Assembly (NCBI GenBank): GCA_002420105.1
Contig: DIHJ01000050.1
Location: 428 to 64,427 of the forward strand
Direction of reading: 5' to 3'
Length of the DNA stretch: 64,000 nucleotides
Source: Nitrospira sp. UBA5699
GTDB taxonomy: Bacteria > Nitrospirota > Nitrospiria > Nitrospirales > Nitrospiraceae
Under the pieces are notes generated by a model. That model made no database searches, was not told where the DNA came from, and saw nothing but the letters and a program-made list of their open reading frames with translations. Positions 16,807 to 25,546 of this stretch are shown in pieces; position 1 is the stretch's first letter; each line of letters opens with the position of its first letter. Both the position numbers and the translations under genes were made by a program.

Positions 16807-18021
16807 TCATGACAGGGCCGGCGTCCGCACGCGCTCGGGCCGGAACCCGAGACCGATGATGCGGGCCGTGATCCGGCGCAGAATCGGGATCCGGCCCAGC
16901 ATCCTGAAGGCCCATGGCGGAGACAACGGCCGCGTCTCCTCAAGCACCGGCTGAATCACACGGTTCTGGACCATCACCTGGACCCGCTGCGTCACCTTCG
17001 TGGGCCATTCCCGCCGGTCCTGCACCCGGCGTAAGTCCTCCGTCGACAAGTCCCCTCGGCGAAGCGGGCCGGCAAGCCTATTCGCGGCAGCGACCGCATC
17101 CTGAATCGCCAGGTTGATGCCCACGCCGCCGACCGGCGACATGGCGTGCGCCGCATCACCGATGCAGAGGAGACCGTCGCGATACCACCGCCTCAACCGA
17201 TCGACCCGGACAGTCAACAGCCTGATGTCCTCCCAGCTGTGAAGTTCGCCGACGCGCCCGGCGGCGAACGGCGCCAGCGCCGCCACTTGTTCGCGAAACG
17301 CCGGCAGCCCTCTTGCCTCGAGCCGCTCTCTCGTGCCTTTGGCGATCACAAACCCGCATTGCCAGTAGTCCCCGCGGTTCAACATGATGAATATGCGGCC
17401 GGCATCGAACCGGCCCGTCGGATCGACGGGATCACCCGGCCGGCGCGAGAGCCGGAACCAGAGCACATCCATCGGCGCGCCGAACTCCTCCACGGTCAAT
17501 CCGGCTTTGGCCCGCACCGTGGAATGCCGCCCGTCGGCGCCGACGACCAGATCGGTGCGTACCTCCAGTGGTCCCTGGGCCGTTTCGGCGCGGAGCCCGA
17601 CGATCCTCCCGGCTTCCGCGACCAGATCCGTCACCCCCGCACTCATCCGCAACTGAAACGCCGGATACCGCTTCCCCTCTTCGGCCAGAAAGTTGAGAAA
17701 ATCCCACTGCGGCATGAAGGCCACGAATCCGCAACGCGTCGACAGGGTCGAGAAATCCGCCACCGTGACCGCCAGGTCGCCGAACTGGCCGTTGAGGCGC
17801 GACACCCTCTGATGCGGTGCGGCCAGAAGCCGCTCCAGCACACCCAATTCGTGCATCACCTCGAGCGTGGAGGGATGCAGGGTGTCTCCCCGGAAATCCC
17901 GGAGAAAATCGGGATGCTTCTCCAGGACCAGGACCGGCACCCCGGCGCGCGCCAGCAACAGTCCCAGCATCATCCCGGCCGGACCGCCGCCGGCGATGCA
18001 ACAGCGCACGGACGCCTTCAT
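16807..18021 (-). CDS. FAD-dependent monooxygenase (PHBH/UbiH fold)
   Basis: 404 residues from ATG 18021, with AAAGGGTGGG upstream. FAD-binding motifs of class A flavoprotein monooxygenases are present: GGGPAGMMLGLLLARAG at the N-terminus, the DG motif VVGADGRHSTVR near residue 165, and GDAAHAMSPVGGVGINLAIQDA near residue 290. The family hydroxylates aromatic or other small substrates with NAD(P)H and O2. The substrate is unknown. It sits 64 nt downstream of the SigZ-like gene and behind ArsI/CadI, so it may act on an organoarsenical or aromatic compound, which is inference. Confidence 0.88.
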   Translation of the reverse strand: MKASVRCCIAGGGPAGMMLGLLLARAGVPVLVLEKHPDFLRDFRGDTLHPSTLEVMHELGVLERLLAAPHQRVSRLNGQFGDLAVTVADFSTLSTRCGFVAFMPQWDFLNFLAEEGKRYPAFQLRMSAGVTDLVAEAGRIVGLRAETAQGPLEVRTDLVVGADGRHSTVRAKAGLTVEEFGAPMDVLWFRLSRRPGDPVDPTGRFDAGRIFIMLNRGDYWQCGFVIAKGTRERLEARGLPAFREQVAALAPFAAGRVGELHSWEDIRLLTVRVDRLRRWYRDGLLCIGDAAHAMSPVGGVGINLAIQDAVAAANRLAGPLRRGDLSTEDLRRVQDRREWPTKVTQRVQVMVQNRVIQPVLEETRPLSPPWAFRMLGRIPILRRITARIIGLGFRPERVRTPALS

Positions 18022-18085
18022 CGTGCCCACCCTTTTCCCTGCCCGGCCGACGGACGCATGCACGGCCGCCTGATGCCGGGCGGCG

Positions 18086-18691
18086 TCAGGACGAGGGCCC
18101 CGCGGAACCGCGGCAGGGATCGCAGCCCTTGTCGCGCACCTCGTAGTCCGCGACCCCGCGCCGGCGGTCCAGCTCGATGACGCAACATTCGTCGAGCAAC
18201 TGCTTGAGTTGCCGGCGGCCGCGCTGGACCCGGGATTTCATCCCGGAGACCGACAGCCCCAATCGTTCGGCTGCCGCCCGCTGCGTCAGCCCTTCGAACT
18301 CCACCATCGTCACGGCCGCGCGGGAATCCTCCGGCAGTCGTTCCAACATCGGACGCAGGCAATCGGCCAGGTCCGTCCGGTGCCGGTCGGACTCGTCGTC
18401 AGCCGAAAAGGAGGCCGGGGCGTTCTGCTCCAGATCTCCGGCCAAGCCGGCCGGCCGTTCGCGCCGACGGCCCGGAGCGCGGTAGTAATCGATCACCGCG
18501 TTGCGCGCGATCCGGTAGAGCCACGGGACCACCTGTTGCGGATCATTCAACCGGTCCAACCGGCGATGAACGCGCAGGAACACCTCCTGCAGGATGTCCT
18601 CGACCTCGGCCTCGTTCGCCACACGCCTGGCGATGAACGCACGGAGCCCGTCACGGACGTTCCGCCAGAGCTCCGTCACGGTTGTCGCCAT
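18086..18691 (-). CDS. sigZ: SigZ-like ECF RNA polymerase sigma factor
   Basis: 201 residues from ATG 18691, chosen for GGAGGGG just upstream; ATG 18718 is the alternative. Region 2 has NEAEVEDILQEVFLRVHRRL and VPWLYRIARNAVIDYYR. Region 4 has LPEDSRAAVTMVEFEGLTQRAAAERLGLSVSGMKSRVQRGRR. The C-terminal extension, with CCVIELD and CDPC, is typical of SigZ and may bind metal or sense thiols. It should direct RNA polymerase to a small regulon. No anti-sigma gene is adjacent. It lies between arsI and the monooxygenase gene, which makes an arsenic or thiol stress signal likely but unproven. Confidence 0.88.
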   Translation of the reverse strand: MATTVTELWRNVRDGLRAFIARRVANEAEVEDILQEVFLRVHRRLDRLNDPQQVVPWLYRIARNAVIDYYRAPGRRRERPAGLAGDLEQNAPASFSADDESDRHRTDLADCLRPMLERLPEDSRAAVTMVEFEGLTQRAAAERLGLSVSGMKSRVQRGRRQLKQLLDECCVIELDRRRGVADYEVRDKGCDPCRGSAGPSS

Positions 18692-18735
18692 CGCCGCCCC
18701 TCCGCCGTTCGCGTCCATACGGTACCGCTCCCGCC

Positions 18736-19179
18736 TCATGCCGCGCAAGTCAGCGCTCCGGGCGACCCGTCGCCTTTGGGCACGCAGCAGCCGGTGCGGG
18801 CCAGCGGTCCCGAGACCTCCAACTGCTCACGCACCAGGAAGATCTCCCAGGCATTGCCGTCCGGATCGGTGAACCAGAGCTTGTCCTGACGCGCGTAGCA
18901 GCAGGCGACATCGTCCTCGACCCGATCCAGGATACCCTGTTCCTGCAGCCGGCCGCGCCATCCGGCAATCTCCTCCACCGTTTGCACCTCGATGCCGAGG
19001 TGGTTGACCGCGCTCACGTTCCCGGCGGAAGAGACGAGGGAGAAATTCAACGCCGGGTCCGACAGATCGAACTTCGCATAGTCGGCCGTCTGTTTCTGCG
19101 GGGCCCGGCCGAACACCTTTTCATAGAAGGCGACGGAAGCCGGCACATTGCGCACGTCGAGAGAAAGATGGGGACGCAT
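18736..19179 (-). CDS. arsI: ArsI/CadI family C-As lyase (VOC fold)
   Basis: 147 residues of the vicinal-oxygen-chelate family. The paired thiols of ArsI are present in VACCYARQDKLWF, with the metal ligands expected in HLSLDV, HLGIEV and the Glu of NAWEIF. ArsI uses Fe(II) and O2 to split the carbon-arsenic bond of trivalent methyl- or aryl-arsenicals; the close relative CadI is cadmium-inducible. The C-terminus has another CC pair (TGCCVP). ATG has GGAGCG upstream. It heads an apparent operon with a SigZ-like sigma factor and a flavin monooxygenase. The choice of ArsI over CadI rests on the arsM/arsS genes nearby. Confidence 0.87.
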   Translation of the reverse strand: MRPHLSLDVRNVPASVAFYEKVFGRAPQKQTADYAKFDLSDPALNFSLVSSAGNVSAVNHLGIEVQTVEEIAGWRGRLQEQGILDRVEDDVACCYARQDKLWFTDPDGNAWEIFLVREQLEVSGPLARTGCCVPKGDGSPGALTCAA

Positions 19180-19514
19180 GGGACGCTCCTTTCATGAAAG
19201 GGCGGGTCATTCCGCCGCTCACTTCTCCAGACGGAGCAACCCCCGAAAGGACGCAACCACACCAGGCGGGGAGGACCGGACCAGCCCCAACCGCAATGAT
19301 ATCGTGGGGTTCCGCATCCTGTACCCCGGTTGCTCCGATCGCGTCGGCGCCGCTCGAACCGGACGACCCGCCGGCACAGCCCGGGCCCTCCCGGCTCATA
19401 AGTCAGACAAATTGTACCATCATCAATGATGAATTTTCCTAATGGGTCTCAGGCAGGTACAGTTCGACCGGGCATGATGATCCGGAGCAGAATCCGATGG
19501 AAAGGAGGCCCCCT
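19180..19514. other. 335-nt divergent intergenic region with palindrome next to a -10 box
   Basis: This region lies between arsI (minus) and a broken lipoprotein gene (plus). On the minus strand a TACAAT hexamer (19411-19416) reads toward arsI, about 230 nt away. Touching it is the palindrome CATCAT-CA-ATGATG at 19418-19431, in the place where a repressor would bind. It could be the arsI operator. The rest, about 200 GC-rich bases, holds no recognisable gene. Confidence 0.4.
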
Positions 19515-19740
19515 ATGATGCTCAAGTCAGCCATGCACAACGGTCTCTTCTTGACCGCACTGCTGCTGAGCGGTTGCGCGGCCGTCGTAGAAGCCCCTTC
19601 CGGCGCAGCGGACCGAGAGGGAAGCGCAGTGGTTTGCAGGACAGTTCGGTACGCGGGATGAAGCGGCCGATCAACGCGCGCAACAGGCCAGACAACTTTG
19701 GACCGCAGCCGAAGAGGCCGACCAGTCGGCGCGGGCCTAG
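19515..19740 (+). pseudogene. Frameshifted small lipoprotein gene
   Basis: ATG 19515 has AAAGGAGG 7 nt upstream. It opens a lipoprotein signal, NGLFLTALLLSGC, with a lipobox. The frame stops at 19661 after 48 codons. In the next phase, from about 19590 to the TAG at 19740, the reading is protein-like and polar (EAQWFAGQFGTRDEAADQ, then RAQQARQLWTAAEEADQSARA). It has the Ala/Glu/Gln make-up of a short coiled coil. A single-base indel between 19591 and 19658 would restore one protein of about 75 residues. Either the gene is decayed or the assembly has an error. The family is unknown. Confidence 0.6.
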
Positions 19741-19830
19741 GGCAGGCAGGTCCCTCACGGGCAGATGCAATGACCTCAACGGCCCGCGAGTCGGAAAAGG
19801 GCTCCCGGGCTGTTGGCGGACATCACGGAG

Positions 19831-20454
19831 TTACAAATGGTGGGTCAGGGCGTACCGGATCAATGCGGACGTGGTCTTGAGCTGAAGTTTTGAAAGCAGG
19901 CGCATGCGGTAGGTGCTGACCGTCTTGACGCTGAGGTCCAGGGCGGCGGCGATTTCGGTGACGGACTTCCCGCCGCCGATCATCGACAAGACCTGCAACT
20001 CACGGTCGGAGAGCAACAGGTGCGGCAATTTCCCTCCGGCCTCCGATGACACCGTCACCATCCGTTCGGCAAGGGCGGGGGTGACGTACTGACGACCGGC
20101 CAGCACGGCCTTGATCGCGGTGGCCAATTCCTGCGGCGCACTGTCTTTCGTCACGTAGGCCGCCGCGCCCCCCTTGAGGGCCCGGAGCGCATACTGTTCC
20201 TCCGGATGGAAACTCAGGACGACGACGGGAAGAGACGGACGGAGCGATTTCAACTTCTTGAGAACATCCAATCCGTTCGTGTCGGGAAGGTTGATGTCGA
20301 GGATTGCCAGATCCCAGTTGGTTTCCTGAGCTCTGGCGACCGCGTCATGGCCGGTCCCCGCCTCGGTCACCTCGACCCGGTCGAACGCATCCGTCAGCAT
20401 CTGCTTGAGGCCCACTCGAACAATGGCGTGGTCGTCGATCAGCAGAATCTTCAT
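19831..20454 (-). CDS. NarL/FixJ-type response regulator 1
   Basis: 207 residues from ATG 20454 with GGGAAGGG upstream. The receiver has DDH at the N-terminus, the acceptor Asp in LAILDINLPDTNG, and Lys in YVTKDSAPQE. The C-terminal LuxR helix-turn-helix reads LSDRELQVLSMIGGGKSVTEIAAALDLS in the recognition region. It should bind DNA as a dimer. A closely similar regulator lies 188 nt upstream on the same strand next to a large kinase. This copy has its own TATAAT box, so it may be controlled separately or act as the output of the same kinase. Confidence 0.93.
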   Translation of the reverse strand: MKILLIDDHAIVRVGLKQMLTDAFDRVEVTEAGTGHDAVARAQETNWDLAILDINLPDTNGLDVLKKLKSLRPSLPVVVLSFHPEEQYALRALKGGAAAYVTKDSAPQELATAIKAVLAGRQYVTPALAERMVTVSSEAGGKLPHLLLSDRELQVLSMIGGGKSVTEIAAALDLSVKTVSTYRMRLLSKLQLKTTSALIRYALTHHL

Positions 20455-20515
20455 ACACCCTTCCCGGGTCCTGTCGGACTCAACCGCTGGAGAGAGGGCA
20501 GCTTGATTTGGCAGC

Positions 20516-20521
20516 ATTATA
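20516..20521 (-). promoter_or_regulatory. Consensus -10 box (TATAAT) before NarL-type regulator 1
   Basis: A perfect TATAAT on the minus strand lies 62 nt upstream of the regulator start. No good -35 hexamer is seen at the normal spacing, so an activator may be needed. The expected start of transcription is near 20509. Confidence 0.45.
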
Positions 20522-20641
20522 TTGGTGCCCACAACCGCCCGCTACTCTATCTGATTGAAGGGAAAAGAAAAGAGAGGGACTTCCGATGCGGATGTAGGAC
20601 GTTTCCTACATCCGGACCTGTGGCTCGCGCCTTGTCCTGGC

Positions 20642-21268
20642 CTAGAACAGGGCGTGATCAAGGGTGTAGCGGATCAGATCCGTGGTGTTTTTCATCTGCA
20701 GCTTGTCGAGCAGCCTCGTCCGATAGGTGCTCACGGTTTTCACGCTGAGGGCGAGGTCTCCGGCGATCGCCGACACGGTCTTCCCCTGCCCGATCGCACA
20801 GAGCACCTGGAACTCGCGGTCCGAAAGCCGCTCGTGCGGCAACTGCTCCACGGGCGAGAATGCGACGGCCGCCAGGCGTTCAGCGAGCGTGGCGGTAATG
20901 AACCGGCGTCCCGCCAGCACCTGCTTGATGGCGGTGGCCAATTCTTCGGGCGCCCGTTCCTTCGTCAGGTAGGCCGCCGCCCCCGACTTCAACGCCCGCA
21001 GGGCATACTGCTCTTCGGGGTGAAGGCTCAACATCATCACGCGTATGGAGCCGTGACGAGCCTTCATGATCTTGAGGAGTTCGACCCCGTTCTGGTCGGG
21101 CAGATTGACGTCCAGGATCACCAGGTCCCAGCGCGCCCGGTCCAGCAGATCCAGCGCCTGCCCGCCCGTCGCGGCCTCCTCCAGTTTGGCGTAGGGACAC
21201 GCTTCTTCGATGAGCTGCTTCAGGCCGATCCGGACCACGGCATGGTCGTCGACAATGAGCACGTTCAT
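20642..21268 (-). CDS. NarL/FixJ-type response regulator 2
   Basis: 208 residues from ATG 21268, with AGAGGAG upstream. Its start overlaps the stop of the multi-PAS kinase as ATGA, so the two are translationally coupled and almost certainly cognate. Receiver motifs are DDH, the Asp in LVILDVNLPDQNG and Lys in LTKERAPEE; the LuxR helix-turn-helix is LSDREFQVLCAIGQGKTV onward. It is a close paralogue of the next regulator downstream, sharing the whole domain plan and most of the helix-turn-helix, which points to a local duplication. Confidence 0.95.
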   Translation of the reverse strand: MNVLIVDDHAVVRIGLKQLIEEACPYAKLEEAATGGQALDLLDRARWDLVILDVNLPDQNGVELLKIMKARHGSIRVMMLSLHPEEQYALRALKSGAAAYLTKERAPEELATAIKQVLAGRRFITATLAERLAAVAFSPVEQLPHERLSDREFQVLCAIGQGKTVSAIAGDLALSVKTVSTYRTRLLDKLQMKNTTDLIRYTLDHALF

Positions 21269-24200
21269 GATGGCTCCTCTGTAATCTGCTCGACTCCTAG
21301 ATGAAGGGGCAGCAACAGCGTCGCCTCCGTCCCCACGCCCGGGGCCCCGGCGATCGAAACGGTTCCGCCGACCGATGCGACCCGTTCGTACAACCCCCGC
21401 AATCCCAGGGAGCCGGGACGATGCCACTCCCAATCATGCATGCCACGCCCGTCGTCGCAGATTTTCAGACTCAGCCGATCGCCCTCGATCGACAACTCCA
21501 CCGACAGCGTCGAAGCCTGCGCATGCCGCATGACGTTCGTCAGCAGTTCCTGCGCTCCTCGAAACACGGTCGTGGCCACCTGCGATTCGATCGACAGCCC
21601 CTGGATGTCGGGATCGATCGTCAGTTCGCAGGGCAAGCCCGTCCGCTCGCGAAACGAAGCGACCAGCCATTCGACGGCCGCCACGAGGCCCAGGTCGTCC
21701 AACAGCCTCGGCCGCAACGCCGCAGCCGTTTCGCGGACCGTTTGAATCAGCCCGTCGACGACCCGGGCCATCGCCAGCGTCTTGGACGTCAACATCGCCG
21801 CTTGATCGCCCGGCCCGAGGGAGGCCAGCTGCCTCGTGAGCCAGGCCACGTCGAACTTGAGACCGGTGAGGGACTGGCCGAATTCATCATGCAACTCGCA
21901 GGCGATCCGACGCCGTTCCCCCTCTTCGGCTTCCGTAAGCTGACGAGTCACTTCGCGCAGACGGTCATAGGCGGCTCGAAGCTCTTGTTCCGCCCGCTTG
22001 CGCGCAATCGCCGTGGCCAGGCCGTTACACACGGACTCGATCGTCTGCCGCACCGCCTCGGAGATCGGTTCCCGTCCGAATACGGCCAGCACGCCGAAGC
22101 GGCGGCCGTCGACGACCAGCGGGAAGCCGGCAAACGACCGCAGGCCGTTTTTCAGGATCCAGGACTTGTTCGGCATGCGCTCGTCCCGGAGAAGGTCGTT
22201 CGTAATGAGAGGGCCGCCGCCCTGCGCGATCCGGCCGATTTTCATGGCGCCCAGGGGAATGCGGCGATACTCCCCGTCAAGGCTCACGGACAGACCGGAA
22301 CTCGCATGCAGGTGGAGGCATTCCGTGCGGTCGGCGCAGCGGGACGCCATGCGACAGCCTCCGCAGAGGTCGCCCGGCTCCCGCAGCCAGATCCGGGTGA
22401 ACGCCGCTCCCAGAAATTGCACCGCCGCGTCGGTGCAGCGCTGAAGCTGGCGATCGAGGGATTCGTCGTGATTCAGCAGCAAGCTGACTTCGGCGGCGAA
22501 TGCCGCGCACTTGGCCCGCTCTTCCAAGGCCTGCTCCGCCAGCTTGCGCGCGGTAATGTCGCGGGTGATGGCCTCCACCCCGACGACCTGTGCGTCTCTG
22601 ACCCGCAGCCGCACGTGCTGGCCGAACCATAACTCGCGGCCGTGCCTGGTCACAGCGGGGAATTCGAAGTAGGTGCTGGGAATCCGCTCGGCGACCTGTT
22701 GCTTGTAGAACCGTTGCGCCGCCTCGCGGGCCTCGGGCTTGATCAGCTCCAGGTAGTGCTTCCCCAGCAATTCCTCTTCGCGATACCCCATGATGGCGCA
22801 GGCCGCCGCATTGACGAACGTAAAGCGTCCGTCGGGACCGGCGGTATAGATGATGTCGGTCGCTTGGGAGACCAGCGATCTGTACCGTTCTTTGTTCTCC
22901 CGGAGAGCCTGCTCCATCGCTTTGCGGTCCGTGATGTCCTCCACAACGGCGATGTGAAAGGTCGGCTCCTGACCGTACGCCCACATCGGCGACACGAAGA
23001 GTTTCACCCAGACGATGGTGCCGTCCTTCCGGTAGTACCGCTTCTCCATGGAAAACGTATGGATCCGCCCGGACCGCAGTTCCTGCATGTTGTCGAGATC
23101 GGCCTGGAGGTCGGACGGATGGGTGATGGCCATGAAATCGGTCGCGGTCAACTCCTCCTTGGTCATCCCGAGGATATCGGCATGTCGCTGGTTGACGCGG
23201 ACAAACCGTCCCGTCTTGCTGTCGATCTGGGCGACCCCGACGGCCGCCTGCTCGAAGATCGCGCGGAAGCGCTGCTCGCTCTTGCGCAGCGCGTCCTCCA
23301 CCCGCTTGCGCGCGGTAATGTCGATCTCGATCCCCGCCATCCGGGTGGCCGCGCCCTGCGCGTCACGCTCGATCACCTGCCCGCGATCGAGGACCCAGGT
23401 CCACTCGCCGGCCTTGGTTCTCACCCGCATCTCGGCTTCATATTCACCGGTCTGTCCGGCGAGACAGGCCCTCAACTGCTGTTCAACCAACGGCCGATCC
23501 TCGGGATGGATCCCGTCCATGTATGAAGAGACATGCGGCAGAACCTCGTCGGGCGCAAAGCCTCTCATCTGCGCCCAGCGCTCGTTGAAGACGACCGCTC
23601 CGGTTTCCACGTTCCAGTCCCAGGAGGCCAGCCCCGCGCCGTGAAAGGCCATTTCCAACCGCTGCCGGCTTTCCTGCAGCGCGGCCGTCCGTTCCGCCAC
23701 GCGGCGTTCCAGTTCCTCGCGAGCCTGCTGCAGCTGCACCTCGGTCTGTTTGCGCTCGGTGATGTCGTCGGCGATCCCGGCGATGCGATAGACCGATCCG
23801 GACGCATCACGGACCGGAAAGGCCCGGTCGCGGATCCACCGGACGGAGCCGTCCGGCCTCACGATCCGATATTCTTCGTCGTAGGTGCCGGCGACTTCCT
23901 TGGTCGTGGCAGCCTGCAGAATCCGCTCCCGATCGTCCGGGTGGACGGCCTCTAGCCAGGAAAGGGGCGCGCGGTAGAGACTTTCACAGGATCGGCCCCA
24001 GACGGATTCGTATCCGGGGCTGATATAGAGGACAGCCTGCTTGGACGTGTCGCTCAGCCAGAACACTTCCTGGATATGCTCGGTCACCTGCCGGAACATT
24101 TCTTCGCTCTCCCGCAACGCCGTCTCGGCCTGCTTCCGCTCCGTGATGTCGACGGCGACTCCGCCGACCAGCCTCAGCACCCCCTCCTCGTCAACGATGG

Positions 24201-25359
24201 GGAATTTGCTGACCACGCTTTCATGCAGTCCGTCGTCGTGAGGCGCCGTTTCCACAGTCAGGATGGGGAGTTTCGTCGCGATCACCTGCGCATCGTTCGC
24301 CTGGAACTGGGCGGCCACGGCGCCCGGCAACACCTCCCGATCGGTCTTGCCCCGCCAATCATCGAGGCGAACGCCGAACGCCTTTTGGAACGCGTCATTG
24401 AGATAGGCGTACCGCCCTTCCGCATCCTTGATCCAGGCAAGCGCCGGGAGGTTGCTCATGAAGGCGGCAAAGAGCCGGTCGCTCTGTCGTCTGGCCTGAT
24501 CGGCTTCGTTGATCGATCGCACCGTCCAGAACAGGACCCCCCACAACAGCACGACGTTGAGCGCCACGGCCACCGCCGCCCCGGACGCGGGGTCCAAGAG
24601 TCCCGCCTGCTCGCCGGCGAGCAGCACCCACCCCACGAGGGGCGGAACGATCATCGTGGTCGGCAACAGACGTCTCGCCACGCGGCTCCCGAGACGGGAG
24701 CCGACCAAGGACGCCAGCGGACCATCGGCCGGATCGAGCGAAAGGATGCCGAACCCCAGGACGAGCAGGCCCAAGGAGGCATGCAACGACATCTGCGTAT
24801 AGCGCGCGAAACCGGAGAGGGACTCGACTTGGTAGGCGTACCCCAACAGCGCCATGAACGCGATGAACAATCCGATCAGCGTGAGCCACTGCTCCGCGTG
24901 CGCCAAGCGACGCCCGGAGAGACTTGCATGCCAGAGAGCCGATCCGTACAGCGCAAAACAGAGGGCGGTGTTCAAGCCCATGCGACCGGGAAACGTCGTA
25001 CCCATGCGCTCCGTCGGCTCAGCGATCAGCCACCGGTCGAAACCGAAGTCGATTCCCCGAAGATACTCCGCACCCGTTGCGGCGCCGATCAGGATGGCCG
25101 CAGCGGCGCAGATTCGCACGGTCCACCGGCTGCGGCGGGTCTGCGACCGGAGCTGCAAGCCCAGAAGCGCGAGCCCGCAGAACACGAAGGCCACAGCGGC
25201 ATTGGGCATCATCGGAGTCAATCCGGGAACGAGACTTTTCAGAACGGTATTGCCGGTAATCCAGCCGAAGAGCACGAGCAGGCCCACGGCAACGGACAAG
25301 ACACCGGCCAGAAGAGCGGGATGGGGGAAACGCGATCGAAGTGCCGCTAAAGGACTCAC
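21265..25359 (-). CDS. Large membrane hybrid-input histidine kinase: 7-8 TM, five PAS, GAF, HisKA_3
   Basis: 1364 residues from GTG 25359. About eight hydrophobic helices fill residues 10-275 and suggest a membrane sensor. PAS domains start near residues 290, 416, 566, 690 and 818. A GAF domain spans about 940-1115 and carries a cysteine cluster CGGCRMASRCADRTEC near 995-1010 (spacing C-x2-C-x5-C-x5-C). The HisKA_3 domain has RRRIACELHDEFGQSL near 1150. The HATPase has the HRPGSLGLRGLYERV end typical of NarX/DegS-like kinases. The partner is the NarL-type regulator overlapping its stop. The ligand is unknown; the Cys cluster hints at metal or Fe-S sensing. Confidence 0.93.
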   Translation of the reverse strand: MSPLAALRSRFPHPALLAGVLSVAVGLLVLFGWITGNTVLKSLVPGLTPMMPNAAVAFVFCGLALLGLQLRSQTRRSRWTVRICAAAAILIGAATGAEYLRGIDFGFDRWLIAEPTERMGTTFPGRMGLNTALCFALYGSALWHASLSGRRLAHAEQWLTLIGLFIAFMALLGYAYQVESLSGFARYTQMSLHASLGLLVLGFGILSLDPADGPLASLVGSRLGSRVARRLLPTTMIVPPLVGWVLLAGEQAGLLDPASGAAVAVALNVVLLWGVLFWTVRSINEADQARRQSDRLFAAFMSNLPALAWIKDAEGRYAYLNDAFQKAFGVRLDDWRGKTDREVLPGAVAAQFQANDAQVIATKLPILTVETAPHDDGLHESVVSKFPIVDEEGVLRLVGGVAVDITERKQAETALRESEEMFRQVTEHIQEVFWLSDTSKQAVLYISPGYESVWGRSCESLYRAPLSWLEAVHPDDRERILQAATTKEVAGTYDEEYRIVRPDGSVRWIRDRAFPVRDASGSVYRIAGIADDITERKQTEVQLQQAREELERRVAERTAALQESRQRLEMAFHGAGLASWDWNVETGAVVFNERWAQMRGFAPDEVLPHVSSYMDGIHPEDRPLVEQQLRACLAGQTGEYEAEMRVRTKAGEWTWVLDRGQVIERDAQGAATRMAGIEIDITARKRVEDALRKSEQRFRAIFEQAAVGVAQIDSKTGRFVRVNQRHADILGMTKEELTATDFMAITHPSDLQADLDNMQELRSGRIHTFSMEKRYYRKDGTIVWVKLFVSPMWAYGQEPTFHIAVVEDITDRKAMEQALRENKERYRSLVSQATDIIYTAGPDGRFTFVNAAACAIMGYREEELLGKHYLELIKPEAREAAQRFYKQQVAERIPSTYFEFPAVTRHGRELWFGQHVRLRVRDAQVVGVEAITRDITARKLAEQALEERAKCAAFAAEVSLLLNHDESLDRQLQRCTDAAVQFLGAAFTRIWLREPGDLCGGCRMASRCADRTECLHLHASSGLSVSLDGEYRRIPLGAMKIGRIAQGGGPLITNDLLRDERMPNKSWILKNGLRSFAGFPLVVDGRRFGVLAVFGREPISEAVRQTIESVCNGLATAIARKRAEQELRAAYDRLREVTRQLTEAEEGERRRIACELHDEFGQSLTGLKFDVAWLTRQLASLGPGDQAAMLTSKTLAMARVVDGLIQTVRETAAALRPRLLDDLGLVAAVEWLVASFRERTGLPCELTIDPDIQGLSIESQVATTVFRGAQELLTNVMRHAQASTLSVELSIEGDRLSLKICDDGRGMHDWEWHRPGSLGLRGLYERVASVGGTVSIAGAPGVGTEATLLLPLHLGVEQITEEPS

Positions 25360-25546
25360 GACAACTCGCGTATAAGGGGAAGTGGAAGCAGGATGAAAGG
25401 AAACGGCGGGTTTGTCAAGATCGCGTCAGTCCTACAGAGCGCCTCTCTTCGGACCATCGCGGGACGGCGACGCGACGACGGACTCCGTCCGTTCACATAA
25501 CAGAGGGCGCGCACCCCGCTCTGGCCTACCACCGGCGGTCGGCCGT

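Noticed and set aside
14295..16943. 882-codon minus-strand frame
   Set aside because: It crosses the ABC-F and MltC genes antisense, is rich in Arg/Gly, and has no domain.
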